From Candidatus Desulfobacillus denitrificans (GTDB lineage Bacteria; Pseudomonadota; Gammaproteobacteria; Burkholderiales; Rhodocyclaceae): a stretch of 64,000 bases of DNA. The DNA lies in the NCBI GenBank assembly GCA_017347485.1, contig AP021857.1, positions 3,081,361 to 3,145,360 on the forward strand, written 5' to 3'. The notes under the pieces were generated by a model. That model was not told where the DNA came from, ran no database searches, and worked only from the letters and a program-made list of their open reading frames with translations. The position numbers and the translations under genes are program-made. Below are positions 59,326-64,000 of the stretch, piece after piece (the stretch's first letter is position 1; each line of letters starts with the position of its first letter).

Positions 59326-60117
59326 TTAATCGATGTCGATATCAGCAAGAATGGTGTCCCAGCCAAACTTCACGATAAAAATCGCGGCCACAACGAGAAA
59401 AACACGCCGGACGAAGTTAGAGCCATGCCGAATCGCCAGGTGCGAGCCCAACAATGATCCGCCGATATTGAAAGCGGCCATGGCCAAACCGGTGGCCAGG
59501 AGGAGTTGGGCGTTCATGCCAAAGAAAATCAACGCCGACAAATTGGTAGCGGCATTCACGATCTTGGCGGAAGCCGAGGCGCGCAGAAAATCCAACCCGA
59601 ACACGCGCACGAACATGAAAACAAGAAAGCTGCCCGTGCCCGGGCCAAAGAATCCGTCATAGAAGCCAATCACGCCGCCGAACAAGGTGGCCAGGAGCAT
59701 GTCACGCCGGCCATGATGGCGATTCTGATCCACCGTACCGAGATCTTTCCTGACATAGGTATAGAGGGTTACGACGATCAGCAGCACCAGCACCAATGGC
59801 CGCAACCACTCCCGGGGCAACAGGGAAACAGTCATGGCCCCGAAATAAGACAAGACAAAAGCCGACAGGGCAGCCGGCAGAGCCGCCTTCCAGGGGACAT
59901 TGATACGACGGGTATAGCGCAGCGCAGCGCTGGCAGTGCCGAAAATGCTGGCAAGTTTGTTGGTGCCGAAAACCGTTGCGGCTGGTGCCTGGGGCTGGAC
60001 ATTGAATAGCGCCGGGATCTGGATCAGCCCCCCACCCCCGATGACAGCATCGATCAGGCCTGCCGCAAATGCGGCGGTGCACAAAAAAACGAGCCCGATC
60101 GGTTCCACGTGGAACAT
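59326..60117 (-). CDS. TSUP-family sulfite exporter/permease
   Basis: 263 residues, seven or eight membrane helices with the doubled TauE/SafE pattern (GLIDAVIGGGGLIQIPALF, then GVIGFYDGFFGPGTGSFLVF). Exports or imports small sulfur-containing or carboxylate anions; substrate unclear. Its start codons MFHVEP are themselves a parS-like palindrome (60100-60117). It follows mnmE by 16 bases. Confidence 0.8.
   Translation of the reverse strand: MFHVEPIGLVFLCTAAFAAGLIDAVIGGGGLIQIPALFNVQPQAPAATVFGTNKLASIFGTASAALRYTRRINVPWKAALPAALSAFVLSYFGAMTVSLLPREWLRPLVLVLLIVVTLYTYVRKDLGTVDQNRHHGRRDMLLATLFGGVIGFYDGFFGPGTGSFLVFMFVRVFGLDFLRASASAKIVNAATNLSALIFFGMNAQLLLATGLAMAAFNIGGSLLGSHLAIRHGSNFVRRVFLVVAAIFIVKFGWDTILADIDID
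60100..60117. promoter_or_regulatory. parS-like palindrome overlapping a start codon
   Basis: GGTTCCACGTGGAACA (60101-60116) with the parS core TTCCACGTGGAA. It forms the first codons of the TSUP gene, so ParB binding there could repress it. Confidence 0.7.
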
Positions 60118-60132
60118 GCCATCCGGTCCTTC

Positions 60133-61482
60133 TTACTTGCCGATGCAGAATCGGGAGAAGATCTCCCCAATCAGGTCGTCAGGAGTGAATTCTCCCGAAA
60201 TTTGCGAGAGCGCTTCCTGGGCCAGGCGCAATTCCTCCGCCAGCAATTCCAGCCTCTCCGTTCTGGTCGCGGCTTCCATCAAGTGCATCAAGGCTTTCTC
60301 CAGGGCAATCAGGTGCCGCTCCCTTGCCAGAAATACATCTTCCATGCCGTCTTGCCAGCCCGCTACCCGCAACAGCTCGCTTTTCAGAATATCGATGCCC
60401 GCGCCTGTTTTAGCCGATATCCAAAGGCTGAGCCTTCCTTTCTCTTCCGCTCTTGCGGGAAAGCAGTCAATCAGGTCGCATTTGTTATAAAGGACGATCT
60501 GCTCGACATCATGAGGCAGGCGGGAGGCAATCTCTCGGTCTTCCGGGGTCATGCCGACACGCGCGTCCAGCAGGTGGAGCACCACATCCGCCCTCTCGAT
60601 TTCCTGCCAGCTTCGGGCAACACCCATCTGCTCCACTTCATCCTCGGTCTCACGCAGGCCGGCGGTATCTACAACGTGCAGAGGAATCCCGTGTATCTGG
60701 ATGGTTTCGCGAAGGGCGTCCCGTGTTGTTCCGGGAATCGCCGTGACGATGGCCCGTTCCTCGCCCGCCAGCCGATTGAGCAGACTGGATTTCCCGACAT
60801 TGGGCTGACCCGCCAGGACAATTTGCAGTCCGCTGCGCAGCAGGCTGCCCTGGCGCGCGCCCCCCAACAGCTTGCGGACTTCCGCTGTTAGCCCGTCCAG
60901 TCGGCCCGTTGCATCGGATTGACGCAAAAAATCGATTTCTTCTTCAGGAAAATCAAGGGTGGCTTCGACCAGCGTACGTAAGGCAATCAGCCTTTCAACC
61001 AATTCTCGGACGGCTCGGGAAAACTCTCCGGAAAGCGATCGCACTGCAAACCGGGCCGCCGCCGCCGTGGATGCCTCGATCAGATCAGCCACGGCTTCTG
61101 CCTGGGCCAGATCCATCTTGTCATTGAGATAGGCGCGCCGTGTGAACTCGCCGGGCTCGGCCAGGCGAGCCCCCAGTTCCAGGCAGCGCCGCAACAAGAG
61201 TTGCATGACCACCGGTCCCCCATGTCCCTGCAACTCCAGAACATCTTCTCCCGTGAAGGAATGCGGCGCCGGAAAGTAAAGGAGGATGCCTTCATCGATC
61301 TCTTCCCCCGACCCATCCAGAAAGCGGGCGAAGGACGCGCGGCGGGGTCGGGGGAGGAAGCCTGTGAGTTGGCGCGCGACCAAGTCAAGGTCGGCGCCGG
61401 ACAGACGTACGATGCCAATACCACCGCGCCCAGGAGCGGTGGCAACAGCGGCAATCAGATCAGCGGTTCTTTTGTTTGCCAC
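60133..61482 (-). CDS. mnmE: tRNA modification GTPase
   Basis: 449 residues from a GTG at 61482. MnmE with MnmG makes cmnm5U34. N-terminal tetrahydrofolate-binding domain ([16 protein letters not shown]), central G domain with [14 protein letters not shown] and DTAGLRE, and the C-terminal FCIGK motif with its cysteine. It overlaps yidC by 23 bases. Confidence 0.95.
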   Translation of the reverse strand: MANKRTADLIAAVATAPGRGGIGIVRLSGADLDLVARQLTGFLPRPRRASFARFLDGSGEEIDEGILLYFPAPHSFTGEDVLELQGHGGPVVMQLLLRRCLELGARLAEPGEFTRRAYLNDKMDLAQAEAVADLIEASTAAAARFAVRSLSGEFSRAVRELVERLIALRTLVEATLDFPEEEIDFLRQSDATGRLDGLTAEVRKLLGGARQGSLLRSGLQIVLAGQPNVGKSSLLNRLAGEERAIVTAIPGTTRDALRETIQIHGIPLHVVDTAGLRETEDEVEQMGVARSWQEIERADVVLHLLDARVGMTPEDREIASRLPHDVEQIVLYNKCDLIDCFPARAEEKGRLSLWISAKTGAGIDILKSELLRVAGWQDGMEDVFLARERHLIALEKALMHLMEAATRTERLELLAEELRLAQEALSQISGEFTPDDLIGEIFSRFCIGK

Positions 61483-63130
61483 CCTCGATGAGGCGCGTGA
61501 TCTGCCACTGCTGGGCGATCGACAGAATGTTGTTGGTCGTCCAGTACAGCACCAAACCGGACGGGAACCAGAGGAACATGAAGGTAAAAATGATGGGCAT
61601 GGCCATCATGACCTTCGCCTGAATCGGGTCGGGCGGAGTGGGATTCAGCCTGGTCTGGATCAGCGTCGACACACCCATGATGATGGGCAGAACATAGTAA
61701 GGATCTTTCGATGACAGGTCCTGGATCCAGAGCAGCCAGGGTGCGTGACGCATCTCGACGCTACCGAGAAGAACCCAGTAAAGAGCAATGAAGACGGGTA
61801 TCTGCACCATGATGGGCAGACATCCGCCAAGGGGATTGATTTTCTCTTTGCGGTAAAGCTCCATCATTTCCTGGTTCATGCGATTGCGGTCGTGCGCAAA
61901 TTGTTCTTTTATTTTCATTAACTTCGGTGTAACAACCTTCATTTTTGCCATGGAGCGGTAGCTGGCCGCCGAAAGCGGGAAGAAAATGGCCTTGACTACC
62001 ACCGTCAATAGGATGATTGACCATCCCCAGTTGCCGACGAGCCGATGAATCAATTCCAACAACCAATAGATTGGCGATGCGATCACCGTCAGCCAACTAT
62101 AGTCCACGACCAAATCGAATCCCGGGGCGATCTTTTCTAGCTTGGCCTGTTCCTGAGGGCCGGCATAGAGCGGCACGCTGATTTTGGCGCTCTGACCAGG
62201 CGCCACGGCCGGTACAGGGAGAATGATGCCGGCCGAATAGAGATTGTCGGCAACCTTGCGAACGAAGAACTCGCGCTCATCCTTGCCCTGGGGCGTCCAC
62301 CCGGCGACAAAATAATGCTGAACCATCGCCAGCCAGCCATCCCCGGCCTTCTGTATGTATTTGGCTTTGCCTTTATCCACGTCTGTGAAGGGGACTTTCT
62401 GGAACTTGCCTTCGTCTGTATAGATTGCCGGTCCAGTGAAAGTGGCTATGTTGGTCATGCTGGATTCCGGGACGATTCCATCGCGCGTCAGCTGAAAGTA
62501 AGCATGTGCCAGAAGCGGTTCCTGTCGCCGGTTTTCGATCTCGTATCCGACATCGATCTGGTAACTGCCGCGATGAAAGGTATAGATCTTCTCCACCTTG
62601 AAGCCATTCGCCGCGACGGTCGCCAGTCGAATCTCGAGTTTGTCCGCACCGGGTTTCATTTCATACGTGGCGGGTTCAAGCTTGTACTCGGTTTTGTGGT
62701 TGGGCAGCCCCTCGCCAATAAGGCCGGTTTGGGCCACATAGGTCCGTTCCCTGGAGTTCTCCATCAGAACAAACGGCTTGCTCTTATCCTCCGTCGCCTT
62801 TTGCTGAATCAATTCAAGGCCGACGAGATCACCACCCATTGATGAAATCTCGGCAATGTAAATATCTGTCTTTATCATCGCCTTCGTCCCGCCCGAGACT
62901 TCCTTTGTGGCTGACGCGGCAGGAACGGTGGCCGTAGCGGGGGACAGAGAAGGGGACAGGCCCGCAGACGGCACCGGCAATGCGCCGCCTGCCTGTGGCG
63001 CATTCTGACGGGCCGGAATTTCCTTGGTTGTTGCTTGAATAGGCTGATTCTGCTTCTGCCAGCCATCCCAAAGCATGAAAAGAGAAAACAGGAAAACCAG
63101 CAGGAGTATCAGGCGTTGATTGTCCATCAA
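61460..63130 (-). CDS. yidC: Membrane protein insertase
   Basis: 556 residues. N-terminal membrane helix ([18 protein letters not shown]), a large periplasmic domain and five C-terminal helices; [32 protein letters not shown], in parts, is the conserved insertase core. Cooperates with Sec and is a stand-alone insertase for Fo c. Fits the conserved rpmH-rnpA-yidD-yidC-mnmE order. Confidence 0.95.
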   Translation of the reverse strand: MMDNQRLILLLVFLFSLFMLWDGWQKQNQPIQATTKEIPARQNAPQAGGALPVPSAGLSPSLSPATATVPAASATKEVSGGTKAMIKTDIYIAEISSMGGDLVGLELIQQKATEDKSKPFVLMENSRERTYVAQTGLIGEGLPNHKTEYKLEPATYEMKPGADKLEIRLATVAANGFKVEKIYTFHRGSYQIDVGYEIENRRQEPLLAHAYFQLTRDGIVPESSMTNIATFTGPAIYTDEGKFQKVPFTDVDKGKAKYIQKAGDGWLAMVQHYFVAGWTPQGKDEREFFVRKVADNLYSAGIILPVPAVAPGQSAKISVPLYAGPQEQAKLEKIAPGFDLVVDYSWLTVIASPIYWLLELIHRLVGNWGWSIILLTVVVKAIFFPLSAASYRSMAKMKVVTPKLMKIKEQFAHDRNRMNQEMMELYRKEKINPLGGCLPIMVQIPVFIALYWVLLGSVEMRHAPWLLWIQDLSSKDPYYVLPIIMGVSTLIQTRLNPTPPDPIQAKVMMAMPIIFTFMFLWFPSGLVLYWTTNNILSIAQQWQITRLIEGGKQKNR

Positions 63131-63151
63131 TCGACTCGTGTTTTTATTGAT

Positions 63152-63361
63152 TCAGGGAACGGGATCGTACCCGCCGGGATGCCAAGGATGGCATCTCGAT
63201 ATGCGCTTGGCGGTCAACCATGAACCTCTGCAGCCACCATGCCGCTCTATGGCCTCGATGGCATATTCGGAACAGCTTGGATGAAAGCGACAATTTCTTC
63301 CCAATACGGGACTGATGGCTGCCCGGTAAATTCTCACGATCATTACTAGCAGCTTGTTCAT
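63152..63361 (-). CDS. yidD: Membrane protein insertion efficiency factor
   Basis: 69 residues. [33 protein letters not shown] carries the conserved cysteines (read in parts) of YidD. It overlaps rnpA by four bases, as in many proteobacteria. Confidence 0.93.
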   Translation of the reverse strand: MNKLLVMIVRIYRAAISPVLGRNCRFHPSCSEYAIEAIERHGGCRGSWLTAKRISRCHPWHPGGYDPVP

Positions 63362-63711
63362 TGAAGGCGGGCAAATAACTTTTCGATCTCGTCATGCAGG
63401 GCTTGCCTGTCGAGATTTTCCATTCGCACAGATACTCTGACCACGATGTCGCTCTGCGGTAGCCACATCCTGGACAGGCGGAAGGATTCTCGCACAATGC
63501 GACGGATGAGATTGCGATTGACTGCAGATCGGACGAATCTTTTTGCAACGATTACGCCCAGTCTGGCCGTTCCCGCCGTATTCGGACGATGAAGCAGATC
63601 GAAATGCCTACCGCGGAGGATCTTGCGAAAAGCAAAAACGGATGAGAAATCATCCGTTTTGCGTAGCCGGTATTCGCCGCGGAAGCCTTTATCGACGTCC
63701 GCTACCGTCAC
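63358..63711 (-). CDS. rnpA: Ribonuclease P protein component
   Basis: 117 residues from the GTG at 63711, giving the usual length; the longer frame to 63801 covers rpmH on another frame. [20 protein letters not shown] and [29 protein letters not shown] (in parts) are the RNase P protein signatures. One base separates its start from the rpmH stop. Confidence 0.9.
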   Translation of the reverse strand: MTVADVDKGFRGEYRLRKTDDFSSVFAFRKILRGRHFDLLHRPNTAGTARLGVIVAKRFVRSAVNRNLIRRIVRESFRLSRMWLPQSDIVVRVSVRMENLDRQALHDEIEKLFARLQ

Positions 63712-63712
63712 T

Positions 63713-63847
63713 TCATGCGCCGAGGCGGGCGCGTCCTTTTGCGCGGCGCGCGCGAATGACTGCGCGCCCACCCCGCGTACGCATGCGCACAAGGAAACCA
63801 TGGGTACGTTTGCGCCGAATCACGGAAGGTTGATATGTGCGTTTCAT
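63713..63847 (-). CDS. rpmH: 50S ribosomal protein L34
   Basis: 44 residues from ATG 63847. [18 protein letters not shown] and [16 protein letters not shown] are the L34 signature. First gene of the rpmH-rnpA-yidD-yidC-mnmE group next to the origin. Confidence 0.95.
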   Translation of the reverse strand: MKRTYQPSVIRRKRTHGFLVRMRTRGGRAVIRARRAKGRARLGA

Positions 63848-63930
63848 GGCAGCCGTCTGTCTATGAAAAGATAAACGTGGGATTACATAATTTTCTCTTT
63901 GCTTTGTCAATGCCAATTTTTTTGCGTGCC

Positions 63931-63939
63931 TGTGGATAA
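63931..63939 (-). promoter_or_regulatory. DnaA box at the edge of oriC
   Basis: TGTGGATAA, the exact reverse complement of TTATCCACA. In this gene neighbourhood oriC normally lies between rpmH and dnaA, so the origin should begin here and continue past the window. Bases 63848-64000 contain no gene. Confidence 0.7.
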
Positions 63940-64000
63940 CTCTTCTGTTTTGGCGCTAGAATTCGCAACTCAGAATCCAGAACAAGATCCGGCCCGGACG

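Noticed and set aside
59269..59457. A 62-codon plus-strand frame downstream of the TSUP gene
   Set aside because: Mostly antisense to the TSUP 3' end, no ribosome site and no similarity.

Overview
The window is GC-rich bacterial chromosome from a betaproteobacterium, most likely Rhodocyclales or a near relative; this is judged from the protein families, since no rRNA is present. Supporting points are a betaproteobacterial-type ATP synthase operon beside parAB, rsmG and mnmG, the DUF3683 FAD/Fe-S oxidoreductase, ubiE with a Tim44-like gene and ubiJ, and an mnmE-yidC-yidD-rnpA-rpmH block leading to a perfect DnaA box at the right edge. The replication origin should therefore lie just beyond base 64000. 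No tRNA, rRNA or CRISPR array was seen.

Layout. 1-13122: ilvA (partial), a giant FAD/Fe-S oxidoreductase, a LysE exporter, an amino-acid binding protein, a HIT protein, two tandem PilZ-like paralogues, and the ubiquinone genes ubiE and ubiJ around a Tim44-like gene, then a haem protein. 13154-22212: a Ser/Thr kinase, glpD, and a complete proteobacterial dedicated sortase locus (histidine kinase, response regulator, VIT/vWA target protein, sortase) followed by an L,D-transpeptidase-like protein whose catalytic cysteine position is glycine. 22266-26580: cimA, a BrnT/BrnA-type toxin-antitoxin pair, leuC and leuD. 26600-41305: an accessory island made almost entirely of toxin-antitoxin or related modules (HicAB, mobile mystery proteins A/B, MNT-HEPN, AbiEi/AbiEii-like, an orphan antitoxin, HigBA, a VapBC45-like pair, Fic, Phd-VapC), with an IS21-family element, two decayed copies of one aminotransferase gene and a stray 98-bp piece of atpC. 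41400-48257: the atp operon. 48499-63847: an amidohydrolase, parB-parA interrupted by a MITE, rsmG, mnmG, a branched-chain amino-acid ABC operon (with a LivM-LivG fusion), a TSUP permease, and mnmE to rpmH. Two parS-like sites lie here.

The most unusual signal is a dispersed non-palindromic repeat of about 24 bases: AAAGTCAGTC, then 14 bases fitting NCNGCRRCACGGCG. I count 13 exact copies of the first ten bases and five near copies, in intergenic DNA and inside conserved genes on either coding strand. All but two read the same way along the window, towards the origin. It does not look like a REP, an IS end or a known regulatory box, and could be an uptake-like or chromosome-architecture sequence. 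Second in interest are the short-element family with TIRs near GGGCGTGTTCTCATT (a 265-bp MITE in parAB and a 51-bp end-to-end palindrome in a pseudogene), a parS that also looks like the liv terminator, and regularly spaced operators in front of several toxin-antitoxin modules.
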